From CAYRGQ01 sp964423925 (GTDB lineage Bacteria > Bacteroidota > Bacteroidia > Sphingobacteriales > Sphingobacteriaceae), in the NCBI GenBank assembly GCA_964423925.1, contig CAYRGQ010000007.1, positions 22,917 to 86,916 on the forward strand: DNA of 64,000 bases, in the 5' to 3' direction. Numbering within the stretch: position 1 is the first letter of the stretch; the number at the start of each line of letters is the position of its first letter. The notes below the pieces were generated by a model that was not told the origin of the DNA, did no database searches, and saw nothing but the letters and a program-made list of their open reading frames with translations. The position numbers and the translations under genes are program-made. Positions 54,743 to 63,100 of the stretch are shown piece by piece.

Positions 54743-55504
54743 GTGAAACAGTTCGTGCAATTAACCATCGTTGGGCTATTGGCCTTGGTCGTGCGGCCTG
54801 TCGCCGCGCAAGACACCATTCAAGGGCTGGTATTCGACAAAAACACCAAGCAACGTGTTTCGCGCGTGTTCGTCTACAATCCTGCCAACGACGCGGGCGG
54901 TTACAACAATACGCGCGGGGAGTTTGAAATCCTCGCCAAGCCAGGCGACGTGCTCATCGCTGCCGCTACGGGCTATCACGCCGACACCCTGCGTGTGGCA
55001 GACGCCAAGGTAGTCGTCTTTCAGCTAGAACGCTCGTCCATCCGGATTGAGGAGGTATCGGTCATTGCGCGCCGCTCGCCCGAAGAACGCCTACGCGAAA
55101 ACCAACGGGAATACAGTACGGCGTACTCCCGAGGCAACCCGGGCTCCATCCTTTCCGTGGCGCCGACCGGAGCGGGCGTCAGCATCGATGCGCTGTACAA
55201 ACTCATCAGTCGCGAAGGGCGAAATGCCCGCCGCCTACAGGAGATCATCGAGGAGGACTACCGCGAGTCGGTTATCGACTATCGTTTTACTCCAGAATTG
55301 GTCAGCCGCGCAACCGGCTTAACGGGCGAAGCATTGCGGGATTTCATGCGACAATACCGACCGTCCTATTTCTTCGTCCTGAGCGCCACCGACTATAATA
55401 TGGTGTTTTATATCCGGTCTAGTTATGCGCAATTCCGCCAACGCCCATCATTGCGCAGGCTACCGCCCCTGCCAAAACTCGAGGAAATCGCCGAAGAACC
55501 CTAA
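54743..55504 (+). CDS. carboxypeptidase-like regulatory domain protein
   Basis: 253 residues, GTG start at 54743. A signal peptide ending in PVAAQ leads into a carboxypeptidase-like beta sandwich (TIQGLVFDKNTKQRVSRVFVYNPANDAGGYNNTRGEFEILAKPGDVLIAAATGYHADTLRV), as in the N-terminal domain of many TonB receptors and surface proteins. The C-terminal half is helical and charged, and I do not recognise it. It is probably periplasmic or surface-attached. It is the first of three plus-strand envelope genes. Confidence 0.78.
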   Translation: MKQFVQLTIVGLLALVVRPVAAQDTIQGLVFDKNTKQRVSRVFVYNPANDAGGYNNTRGEFEILAKPGDVLIAAATGYHADTLRVADAKVVVFQLERSSIRIEEVSVIARRSPEERLRENQREYSTAYSRGNPGSILSVAPTGAGVSIDALYKLISREGRNARRLQEIIEEDYRESVIDYRFTPELVSRATGLTGEALRDFMRQYRPSYFFVLSATDYNMVFYIRSSYAQFRQRPSLRRLPPLPKLEEIAEEP

Positions 55505-55534
55505 CTATTTTTAGGGATAGTGCGGGAACGGCAG

Positions 55535-55542
55535 TATATTTG
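55535..55542 (+). promoter_or_regulatory. promoter -7 box for the DUF3078 gene (TATATTTG)
   Basis: TATATTTG fits TAnnTTTG, 41 nt before ATG 55584. Confidence 0.5.
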
Positions 55543-55583
55543 CACGAATCACACAAAAGATGGTTTAAATTTAGGTTTACGAC

Positions 55584-56576
55584 ATGAGTATACACCGCTA
55601 CCTTTGCCTGACATTGACCCTATTGCTGAGTGCCTTCCTAGCCAACGCCCAAATATACGACTTGAACGACCTACGCGTCAAGCCAGACTCCAATCTTCTG
55701 GAAGTAGAGCGGGCACCGTTATCGGTGGACCCCATCGGGCTATCGGCCTCCGCGCTTGACTTGCGCATCATCTATTGGAGACACTGGACCTCGCTAGGCA
55801 TTAACACCAACCAGGCGTCATTCAGCGAAAACTGGTCAGCAGGGGGTGTCAATTCCGTGTCCATCCGTGGCAACATCAACCACAAATCGGAGTACAATCG
55901 CAATAATGTTCGGTTTGTGACGGACATCGCCCTGGAATACGGAAAAGCCAAAAACAAGGACCAGCTGCCCCGCAAGAACAATGACCGGATCTTTTGGGAC
56001 AACAGCTTCTCGCTCGGCATCTCGAAGTCCTGGTCACTCTTCACGTCGCTCCGCTTTGAAAGCCAGTTTGACTTAGGCCATAGCTACGGGCGGACGGCCG
56101 ACGGACGTGATACGATCACTGGCATCATTTCCAATTTCTTGGCGCCTGCTCGTCTCACCGAATCGTTTGGTATTCAATATATACCCGACAAGACATTCTC
56201 CTTGCGTTTCGGTACGGGTACGGCTCGGCAAACGTTTGTGCTTGACGACCGCATCGACCCCGTACGATATGACATCGAGGAAGGAAAACGCGTCAAAAAC
56301 GACCTCGCTTTTGAATTGGTGGCCAACTTGGACCGCAATTTATCCAGTAACCTCAACCTCAAGAGCAGGTACATGCTGTTTGCGAACTATGAAAAGCTGA
56401 ACAACCCCAGCCACAACCTGGAGGCTACGCTGACGGCGAACGTGGCGCGATTTGTCAACGTCACGCTCAGTGGACGCATGCTGTACGACAGCGATTACAT
56501 TGCGGAAGGAAAAACCCGGTCCGAGGTACAGTATAGCCAGGGCTTGGCCGTGGGTCTGGTGTACCGTATTCCCTAA
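55584..56576 (+). CDS. DUF3078 outer-membrane protein
   Basis: 330 residues. The signal peptide ends in FLANAQ. The DUF3078 pattern is present: HWTSLGINTNQASFSENWSAGGVNSVSIRGNINHKSEYN, then repeated beta strands with WDNSFSLGISKSWSLFTSLRFESQF and a C-terminal VGLVYRIP. The family is a Bacteroidota outer-membrane protein of unknown role. The gene is followed after 25 bp by a cell-wall amidase lipoprotein. Confidence 0.85.
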   Translation: MSIHRYLCLTLTLLLSAFLANAQIYDLNDLRVKPDSNLLEVERAPLSVDPIGLSASALDLRIIYWRHWTSLGINTNQASFSENWSAGGVNSVSIRGNINHKSEYNRNNVRFVTDIALEYGKAKNKDQLPRKNNDRIFWDNSFSLGISKSWSLFTSLRFESQFDLGHSYGRTADGRDTITGIISNFLAPARLTESFGIQYIPDKTFSLRFGTGTARQTFVLDDRIDPVRYDIEEGKRVKNDLAFELVANLDRNLSSNLNLKSRYMLFANYEKLNNPSHNLEATLTANVARFVNVTLSGRMLYDSDYIAEGKTRSEVQYSQGLAVGLVYRIP

Positions 56577-56601
56577 TGCGTAAACCATATGGAGGGTCCA
56601 C

Positions 56602-57519
56602 GTGAGACGAATTATTTGTTGCAATTTCATTTTCGTTGCGGGCATAGCGCTGTTGGCCGCCTGTTCGACTAATCGATACGCAGCCACGAATAAGATTTAT
56701 ACGCAGCAGGTCAAGGAGGTAGCCGAAACCATCCGCCAACCCCTTCCCGCTCCCGAAACACCCCCGGCGCCGAAAGAGCTCCCCACGGAGACCGAAGACG
56801 TTGTGCCGGTACTCCCTTCGGGCAGTCCCGCCAGCCCGCACGTCCTCGGCGACACCAAGGGACTGCGCAAGGATGTAGACTGGGTAGGTGCTATCCATTT
56901 CGACCTACGCAAGCCCAATTACGTCATCATTCACCATACTGCGCAGGACAGCGTAGCGCAAACCATCCGCACCTTTACCTTACCCCATACTAAAGTCTCC
57001 TCGCATTACGTCATTAGCCGCGATGGCCAGGTATATCAGATGCTAAACGATTACTTGCGTGGCTGGCATGCCGGCGCCAGCAAATGGGGAAGCCTCACGG
57101 ACCTCAACTCCGTGTCGATCGGCATTGAGCTCGACAACAACGGCAAGGAGCCGTTCCCAGACGCCCAAATCAACAGCCTAATCACCCTGCTTGACACCCT
57201 GAAATCGAATTATAATATCCCGACCCCCAATTTTCTCGGACATGGAGACGTTTCGCCGGGTCGTAAGGTGGACCCCAGCGCGCACTTTCCGTGGAAACGC
57301 CTGGCTGCGTACGGCTTTGGACTTTGGCCGGATGAGGAGCTGGTTACGCCGCCCGAAGGGTTTAACCCCACTGACGCGCTGCGGATCATCGGTTACGATA
57401 CCAGCAATCCTCCCGCCGCCATCGCTGCGTTTAAACGGCGATACATCCAAAATGACCTGACGCCCACGCTCACCTTATACGACCAGAGCGTGCTCTACAA
57501 TCTCTACTTGAAACATTAG
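56602..57519 (+). CDS. N-acetylmuramoyl-L-alanine amidase lipoprotein
   Basis: 305 residues, GTG start at 56602. The lipoprotein signal is GIALLAAC. After a Pro/Glu-rich linker comes an Amidase_2 domain: YVIIHHTAQDSVAQTI (zinc His), SHYVISRDGQVYQMLND, and FLGHGDVSPGRKVDPSAHFPW (zinc His and catalytic residue). It cleaves the bond between N-acetylmuramic acid and the stem peptide in peptidoglycan recycling or remodelling. It overlaps the convergent symporter gene by 4 bp. Confidence 0.9.
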   Translation: MRRIICCNFIFVAGIALLAACSTNRYAATNKIYTQQVKEVAETIRQPLPAPETPPAPKELPTETEDVVPVLPSGSPASPHVLGDTKGLRKDVDWVGAIHFDLRKPNYVIIHHTAQDSVAQTIRTFTLPHTKVSSHYVISRDGQVYQMLNDYLRGWHAGASKWGSLTDLNSVSIGIELDNNGKEPFPDAQINSLITLLDTLKSNYNIPTPNFLGHGDVSPGRKVDPSAHFPWKRLAAYGFGLWPDEELVTPPEGFNPTDALRIIGYDTSNPPAAIAAFKRRYIQNDLTPTLTLYDQSVLYNLYLKH

Positions 57520-59231
57520 GACTGAGTAGGTGGCAAAACCTTGACTTTATCCTGGCGAATGAAAGCCTGCAACAACAGCGCGAATAAAACGACCAGCACG
57601 CATCCTACGAGATTAAGCCATAGGAAGGCCATTACGTCAAACCACCAAAGCGCGACGACGATAACTTCCGTCAAGACCGCCGCCCATAACACCGCTTTCC
57701 CGCCGGCACGTTTTACGTAAAAGGCCACAACGAATATACCGAGGATAGTGCCGTAAAACAGTGACCCAAGGATATTGACCGCCTCAAGCAGGTTGCCCAG
57801 CTTGCTCGCATACAGCGCCACGAGCACGCACAACACTCCCCACACTAAGGTAAAAAGCCGGGAAGCATCCAAATAGCGCGAATCGCTTCCCTCTTTATTC
57901 AAAAACCGTTTGTAAATGTCGACCACCGTCGTGGAGGACAGCGAATTGATCGCACTGGCCGTCGCACCCATGGAAGCCATAAAAACAATAGCTACCAATA
58001 GTCCTATCAAGCCTTTCGGGAAGTTTTCAGTCACGAAGGACAGAAAGATATAGTTGTTATCATTCGTGTCGGCCGTGGCATCATGTTCCTGCATGAGGGC
58101 CACGAGATCGGCACGCACTTGCTTCGCTTGGAGGTCACTGTCGCGCAGCCGCACGCGCACGTCATCAACCACGGCTTGATCATCCTCCTCCAATGCGGCC
58201 GTCAGACGGTCTACCTGAACGCGCTTTTGCGCAAAAATCTCTTCGTGCTGTGCCTTCAGCGCGTCTACTTGAGCAGCATACGCACTCTGCTCGATTTTAT
58301 TTAGCTCGTATTTGTTGAAGAATATTGGCGGACTATTGTACTGGTAGAAGGCGAATACCAAGATACCGATCAGCAAAATGGCAAATTGCATCGGCACCTT
58401 CAGCAAACCGTTCATCAACAAGCCGATGCGGCTATCACGGATCGAAGAACCAGTCAAGTAACGCCCTACTTGACTTTGGTCCGTGCCGAAATAAGACAAC
58501 TGCAGGAAAAATCCCCCAATCAGACCGCTCCACAGTGTGTACTGATTGTTCCAATCGAACGATAGATCGATCGCATTCGCCTTGCCCGATTTACCCGCAA
58601 TATGCAACGCCTTGGCAAAGCCGATGTCCTGTGGCAACATGTACACTACCATGACGCCAGCCGCCAGCAGCCCACCAAAAATGATGCTCATTTGCAGCAG
58701 TTGCGTATAGGAAACCGCCTTGGTGCCGCCGTATACGGTATAGAGCACCACCACCGTACCAATGAACAGTGTCGTATACGTCACATTGATCTGCAAAATA
58801 CTGGAAAGGATGATGGCGGGTGCGTAAATCGTGATACCCGTTGATATGCCCCGTTGGATGAGAAAAAGAAACGCCGTAAACGCCCGTGTTCGCACATCGA
58901 ACCGCTTTTCCAGAAACTCGTACGCGGTGAACACGCGCAAGCGATGAAAAATCGGCACAAACGTAATGCTTAGCACAATCATCGCCAGCGGCAGCCCGAA
59001 ATAGAACTGGACAAAGCTCATTCCCGACGAATACGCCAGACCAGGCGCCGAAAGGAACGTGATGGCGCTCGCCTGGGTAGCCATTACCGAAAATCCGATG
59101 TGATACCAGGGCAGGGATTTATTCCCAAGCAGATACCCATCGATATTGCGTATGCCCCGGCTTTTGTACACCCCATACGAGATAATCAGCAGCAGGGTCA
59201 CGGAAAGGACTATCCAGTCGGCTACGCTCAT
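57516..59231 (-). CDS. sodium:solute symporter with a charged helical insertion
   Basis: 571 residues. It has the SSS core: GVYKSRGIRNIDGYLLGNKSLPWYHIGFSVMATQASAITFLSAPG and GTDQSQVGRYLTGSSIRDS. Between two late helices it carries about 80 charged, helical residues (about 307-390) with long Gln/Arg/Glu/Leu patterns suggestive of a coiled coil. Typical SSS carriers lack this insert. The substrate is unknown. The gene starts inside the end of a 41-residue membrane ORF (ATGA overlap) and belongs to the run downstream of the PIG-L gene. Confidence 0.9.
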   Translation of the reverse strand: MSVADWIVLSVTLLLIISYGVYKSRGIRNIDGYLLGNKSLPWYHIGFSVMATQASAITFLSAPGLAYSSGMSFVQFYFGLPLAMIVLSITFVPIFHRLRVFTAYEFLEKRFDVRTRAFTAFLFLIQRGISTGITIYAPAIILSSILQINVTYTTLFIGTVVVLYTVYGGTKAVSYTQLLQMSIIFGGLLAAGVMVVYMLPQDIGFAKALHIAGKSGKANAIDLSFDWNNQYTLWSGLIGGFFLQLSYFGTDQSQVGRYLTGSSIRDSRIGLLMNGLLKVPMQFAILLIGILVFAFYQYNSPPIFFNKYELNKIEQSAYAAQVDALKAQHEEIFAQKRVQVDRLTAALEEDDQAVVDDVRVRLRDSDLQAKQVRADLVALMQEHDATADTNDNNYIFLSFVTENFPKGLIGLLVAIVFMASMGATASAINSLSSTTVVDIYKRFLNKEGSDSRYLDASRLFTLVWGVLCVLVALYASKLGNLLEAVNILGSLFYGTILGIFVVAFYVKRAGGKAVLWAAVLTEVIVVALWWFDVMAFLWLNLVGCVLVVLFALLLQAFIRQDKVKVLPPTQS

Positions 59232-59353
59232 CCGAAATACCTAGTAAACATATAGAATAGGGCAATCAAGACCAGCAGCCAAATGACCACTAGGCCGTAA
59301 AATCGCCGCCAGGATTTGATAAATGGCGGCAGGCCTTTATCTGTCGTGCGCAC
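59228..59353 (-). CDS. predicted 41-residue membrane protein
   Basis: GTG start at 59353, TGA overlapping the symporter ATG. The product is basic at the N-terminus (RTTDKGLPPFIKSWRRFYG) then one hydrophobic helix (LVVIWLLVLIALFYMF) and ends in TRYFG. It overlaps the upstream 66-residue ORF by 17 bp. ATGA coupling to a symporter recalls small helper subunits of SSS carriers, but no family was recognised. Whether it is translated is not proven. Confidence 0.55.
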   Translation of the reverse strand: MRTTDKGLPPFIKSWRRFYGLVVIWLLVLIALFYMFTRYFG

Positions 59354-59537
59354 GCTCAGGCAGTAGTGCCTTCACAAAGAAAGCGGCAAACACCAGTCCG
59401 ATGATCAGGCCCATCAGCAAGCCCAATACGGTTTCACGGGCCACGAACCCCGTCAGCGCGCCAAAAATGGCCCCAATGAAATAAAAGTAGCTCTCAAAGT
59501 TCTTGATTTCGGCAGGATGGTTTTCAGTTTGTTTCAT
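59337..59537 (-). CDS. small two-helix membrane protein
   Basis: 66 residues. After a polar N-terminus there are two hydrophobic segments with Gly zipper spacing (FYFIGAIFGALTGFVA and VLGLLMGLIIGLVFAAFFV) and a basic end. The family was not recognised. It lies between the PIG-L gene and the symporter on the same strand, with a 54-bp gap upstream and a 17-bp overlap with the 41-residue ORF downstream. Confidence 0.68.
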   Translation of the reverse strand: MKQTENHPAEIKNFESYFYFIGAIFGALTGFVARETVLGLLMGLIIGLVFAAFFVKALLPERAHDR

Positions 59538-59591
59538 GTCGTTCTCTCAATAAAAGCCACGCTTCCCAACCGCTGGGTCGCGCGTTTCGTT

Positions 59592-62108
59592 CTAATTGGG
59601 TTTAGCTAGCAAATTTACAAATAATCTATATGCCCCCGGCACCCCTGCCGGCAGTTGCCGAAAAAAAGACAGGGATGTATAAACAAAGTTACCTTGGCCG
59701 TGCCGTGCCACGAGTAAGGATCCCGATAGGGGCGACTCGTTCGCGTCATTCATCGACAAGGGCCGGTCGTAGCGCTTGTCCGCTTCTTCTACGAAGTAGA
59801 GGCCCCGTTCCTGCACCCAACCTTCAAAATCCTCCTGCGTGATGCGGTTGGGATAATTGAGCACACGACTTTCAGGTTTCAAGAATCGCACCGGCGCATC
59901 TTCCTCGGTCACCCGCCCACGCGATAACGTCATCGGGTATGGACCCAGGTCATCAACGACCAAGCCGCCACTCACGTTATACTGCACCACCAAGGTGCCT
60001 CCTTGCGCTACGTAATCCATCAGCAGGGGCTGGAATCGGGCCATGGACGGATTGACGTTGTAGAGCCGTACGCCCGTGAGGATAGCGTCGTATTGGCTAA
60101 GAACACTCAATCGCATATCGGCCTCGCCAAGCACGTCCACACTCAACCCGATGTCGCGCAGGGATTGCGGGATAAGGTCGCCGGCGCCGGGAATGTAGCC
60201 GATGCGCTGTGCGCTCTCCCCCGTTTCAACGCGGTGAAGCGTGGCCTGAGCTTCCGGAAACCACGTAATCGGCGATATATGGTCGTAAGCGATTTGCCGC
60301 ATGCCGTGAGCGGGTTCTCTCCCTTCGCCGATATCAAGCGTTATACGCAAAGCGTCAGTAGATTGGGCGTCACCGGGATAGACCGTTACTTGCTTGACGA
60401 TCTCGGCTCCAGGCCGCTCAAAACCCAGCAAAAATTCCGTTTCGTTCGCACGCCAGCCCGAAGGCAATTCCACGTGGGCGCGCGCCTGGACGGCCCTCGA
60501 GGTATGGTTGACGAAGGTGATGCTTAGCGTATTGGGCGCATCCCCATTGAAAACCATCGATTTTTTGCTGAGCGTTGCGGTAACCGGTGGCACGACCGCC
60601 AGGGGTTCATACACCTCGCCACGTACGGGATCGGTATATTTATACATGACGGTACGTTCAAACGTAATGGATTTGCCGTTGATGGCTAGTGTGATAGTCG
60701 TACGCGGATTATCCCGATTTTCAGCATGGCCAATGTCCAGCGGGTCTTCGACGGCATACGCGCCCAGCGTGCCGGGCTCTCCCAACCAATATGGCTGGGT
60801 AGTACCGCTGGGCCGGATCGTTACCTGCTCGCTTACCACCTGGTTGAAGGGCAACACGCGTTCCTTCGCATACTCACCTACTCCATCAGGACTCTCAATG
60901 CGCTGGAGCACGACTTCCACCCCTGGACGACGCACGATAAACGAACTGGACACGGATAACTCCTCGCCCACGGCAAACTGCGGTCTGCTGGCATAACTCT
61001 CAAACCAGATCCCTCCACATGCCAAAATCAGATCTTGGATTTCCTTGGTCTTTTGTTCGCGCCAATAGTCGTCCTCCAGTGCCTCCACTGCAGAAAGCAA
61101 CTCGAGAAGAGCGGGGATGGAACGTTCGGGGTGCAGGAAATCAAAGTTTGCGCGCAACTGCTCCACGAGCGGCTGCACATGTGCTCCGCCCGCCACGCGC
61201 CCCCACGACACGTCTACCCCGTCCATCAGCTCGTGGACAGGTAGTTCGCCGGCCAGCGCCTCAAATGTCTCGGAAGACTCACCCCGCTGGCGTGCAGCAC
61301 CGAAACCCTGGCTTTTGTGCTCGGATCGGCTTTCGGCGGCGACCTCACCGTAGGAACGCCCCACGAGCGGGTTAAAATCGCCTATGCCGACTGTAAAGAG
61401 CTCATCTTCTCGAGCCGTGCTACGCGCCCAGGACGAAGTATTCCAAAGCAGCCGCTTGGCTTGCCATACGGTCGTGTAAGCCAGTTGTTCGGGGAAACGC
61501 GTGGGATCTGCTGCTGCTGAAAACGCCTCGATGGCCAATTGCGCCGATGCCTGGTGGTGACCGTGCCCGCCGCGCTCATCCGGTGGGAAACGCGTAATGA
61601 TGACATCGGGTCTAAACTGCCGAATGATCCATACCGCATCTGCCAGCGCTTGCTTCCCATCCCAGATCCGTAGCGTTTCTTCCGCCGTCTTCGAAAAACC
61701 AAAGTCGTTAAGCCTAGAAAAATATTGCTCCCCACCATCGATGCGGCGCGCGGCGAGCAACTCCTGCGTGCGGATAAGCCCCAGCTCAGCCGCCTGCTCC
61801 GTACCGATTAGGTTTTGACCGCCATCTCCCCGTGTAAGCGAGAGGTAGGCCGTCCGGTATTTTTTCTCCTTGGCCAGCCAAGCGATCAGCCGCGTGTTTT
61901 CATCGTCGGGATGGGCTGCAAAATACAATACCGAACCCAGCGTCGCTAGTTTGTCCATCCCCAGCCGGATATCGGCCGAATTTTTAGGCGGCAGGGGTTG
62001 GGCCGAAACGGCGCTAGCAAAAAGCGTTATTGAAATAACAAGTATCCAGCCTATTGGCCAGACAAGGCAGAGGCGCTCGAACGAGCACCAACGACACATA
62101 TATACCAT
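59592..62108 (-). CDS. large exported PIG-L family deacetylase
   Basis: 838 residues. A signal-type hydrophobic region ends in ASAVSAQ. The PIG-L/LmbE domain (about 50-320) has the zinc motif AHPDDE (His66, Asp69) and GGHGHHQASAQLAIEAF. The middle is beta-rich, probably immunoglobulin-like, with an NEW3-like segment (MVFNGDAPNTLSITFVNHTSRAVQARA). The C-terminal about 180 residues (SVLSQYDAILTGVRLYN, GGTLVVQYNVSGGLVV) resemble a class I glutamine amidotransferase-like fold. It should deacetylate an N-acetylated sugar. Its partner gene is the downstream symporter run. Start could also be Met 4. Confidence 0.88.
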   Translation of the reverse strand: MVYMCRWCSFERLCLVWPIGWILVISITLFASAVSAQPLPPKNSADIRLGMDKLATLGSVLYFAAHPDDENTRLIAWLAKEKKYRTAYLSLTRGDGGQNLIGTEQAAELGLIRTQELLAARRIDGGEQYFSRLNDFGFSKTAEETLRIWDGKQALADAVWIIRQFRPDVIITRFPPDERGGHGHHQASAQLAIEAFSAAADPTRFPEQLAYTTVWQAKRLLWNTSSWARSTAREDELFTVGIGDFNPLVGRSYGEVAAESRSEHKSQGFGAARQRGESSETFEALAGELPVHELMDGVDVSWGRVAGGAHVQPLVEQLRANFDFLHPERSIPALLELLSAVEALEDDYWREQKTKEIQDLILACGGIWFESYASRPQFAVGEELSVSSSFIVRRPGVEVVLQRIESPDGVGEYAKERVLPFNQVVSEQVTIRPSGTTQPYWLGEPGTLGAYAVEDPLDIGHAENRDNPRTTITLAINGKSITFERTVMYKYTDPVRGEVYEPLAVVPPVTATLSKKSMVFNGDAPNTLSITFVNHTSRAVQARAHVELPSGWRANETEFLLGFERPGAEIVKQVTVYPGDAQSTDALRITLDIGEGREPAHGMRQIAYDHISPITWFPEAQATLHRVETGESAQRIGYIPGAGDLIPQSLRDIGLSVDVLGEADMRLSVLSQYDAILTGVRLYNVNPSMARFQPLLMDYVAQGGTLVVQYNVSGGLVVDDLGPYPMTLSRGRVTEEDAPVRFLKPESRVLNYPNRITQEDFEGWVQERGLYFVEEADKRYDRPLSMNDANESPLSGSLLVARHGQGNFVYTSLSFFRQLPAGVPGAYRLFVNLLAKPN

Positions 62109-62121
62109 AACGTTCGGTAAA

Positions 62122-62157
62122 ACAAAAGCCGTCTCGATATTCGGGACGGCCTTTTGT
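62122..62157 (-). terminator. hairpin just upstream of the PIG-L start
   Basis: On the minus strand ACAAAAGGCCGTCCCG pairs with CGAGACGGCTTTTGT (one bulge, one mismatch), loop AATAT, then TTT. It lies 14 nt before the start codon, so it is a terminator for the peroxiredoxin run or an attenuator. Confidence 0.6.
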
Positions 62158-62340
62158 AAATTAACAATTAAAAAATCATTTCTTCCTTAAAACCTGTTTT
62201 GCGCGTGGCCCTAACCGAGGCCAATACTTGTTTTAACCAATAAGAATCAACCGTGCATACATTAGCTTTAAGAAACTAACCTTTAACGCTAGTAAAGTTA
62301 CGACAAAATAAAAGGATAACCCGATGAGCACCGACACAAG

Positions 62341-62383
62341 TTTTCCACATAAACCCGGGTTTTAAACACGTTTTTGTGGACAA
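62341..62383. repeat. inverted DnaA-box-like pair around AAACCCGGGTTT
   Basis: TTTTCCACA (62341-62349) and TGTGGACAA (62375-62383) are opposed; with flanking bases the arms match 9 of 10. Between them lies the 12-bp palindrome AAACCCGGGTTT (62351-62362). Confidence 0.6.
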
Positions 62384-62424
62384 CTCCCATGAACCTCGCG
62401 GGCGCCCGCCACCTTTAGTACGGA

Positions 62425-62685
62425 CTAAGAATCTATGGAACCCATCACACGCTTCATAAACGCGTTCAACGCGTCTTTCTGCGAGAGACCTTCCTCATTC
62501 ATCAGCTTGGTTACTTCAATAGCGCCGTACATATTGGAAATCAATTCGCCGATGACGTCAAGTTCTTCGTCCTTGAGTGAGGGCACCTCAGTAAGTGACT
62601 CGAGCGTCTCCACGGTCTCCAGCACGAAATCCTCGTCGTTCTCGCCGATAAATCCGACCAGATGCTTAATTATGGGTAACTTCAT
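62425..62685 (-). CDS. DUF6952 family protein
   Basis: 86 residues, acidic and helical: LPIIKHLVGFIGENDEDFVLETVETLESLTEVPSLKDEELDVIGELISNMYGAIEV. The family is small, found in Bacteroidota beside thioredoxin and peroxiredoxin genes, and has no known function. Its start lies within the end of the thioredoxin gene (20-bp overlap), so the two proteins are probably translated together. Confidence 0.8.
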   Translation of the reverse strand: MKLPIIKHLVGFIGENDEDFVLETVETLESLTEVPSLKDEELDVIGELISNMYGAIEVTKLMNEEGLSQKDALNAFMKRVMGSIDS

Positions 62686-62980
62686 TGATCAAATCTGTAA
62701 GAGCGTCCATCTTGTTGGTCTGCACTTGGTTCACCAACTTTCCATTTTTAAACGCGGCAAACGTGGGCAAATTGCTGACGTTCGCTAACTTCCTTGATTC
62801 GGGGAAGCGCTCAGCATCCGCCATGATAAAGGAAACCCCTTCGTTTTCGGCTGCCAATTTCTTGAATTTTGGCTTCATAATCCGGCAATTGCCGCACCAG
62901 CTGGCAGAATACTGGACTACAACCACTTCGTTTTCCTGGACAATCGCATCCAGATTATCATTTTCTAGTTCTTTTAACAT
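62666..62980 (-). CDS. thioredoxin-family protein with a CGNC active site
   Basis: 104 residues. The thioredoxin fold is clear: VVVVQYSASWCGNCRIMKPKFKKLAAENEGVSFIMADAERFPESRKLANVSNLPTFAAFKNGKLV, including the cis-Pro in NLPTF. The active site is CGNC (Cys29, Cys32), not the usual CGPC, which normally shifts redox potential. It lies 120 bp downstream of the peroxiredoxin gene and overlaps the DUF6952 gene. A role as peroxiredoxin reductant is a reasonable inference. Confidence 0.9.
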   Translation of the reverse strand: MLKELENDNLDAIVQENEVVVVQYSASWCGNCRIMKPKFKKLAAENEGVSFIMADAERFPESRKLANVSNLPTFAAFKNGKLVNQVQTNKMDALTDLINEVTHN

Positions 62981-63100
62981 ATGGCAATGAGATTAAAACA
63001 AGCTAAATCGCGCAAAGCGTTCGGTGCGCGAGGCGCGACTTAGCCGTATGGATTAGAGATAGAAGGCGCTAAGGAGTAGTGCGCCGTTAAAACATAGCGA

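Larger units (their letters stand above)
62109..62424. other. 316-bp intergenic region upstream of the PIG-L gene
   Basis: No gene is supported. It holds a T-rich hairpin at 62122-62157 and the paired DnaA-box-like sequences at 62341-62383, described separately. Confidence 0.55.
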
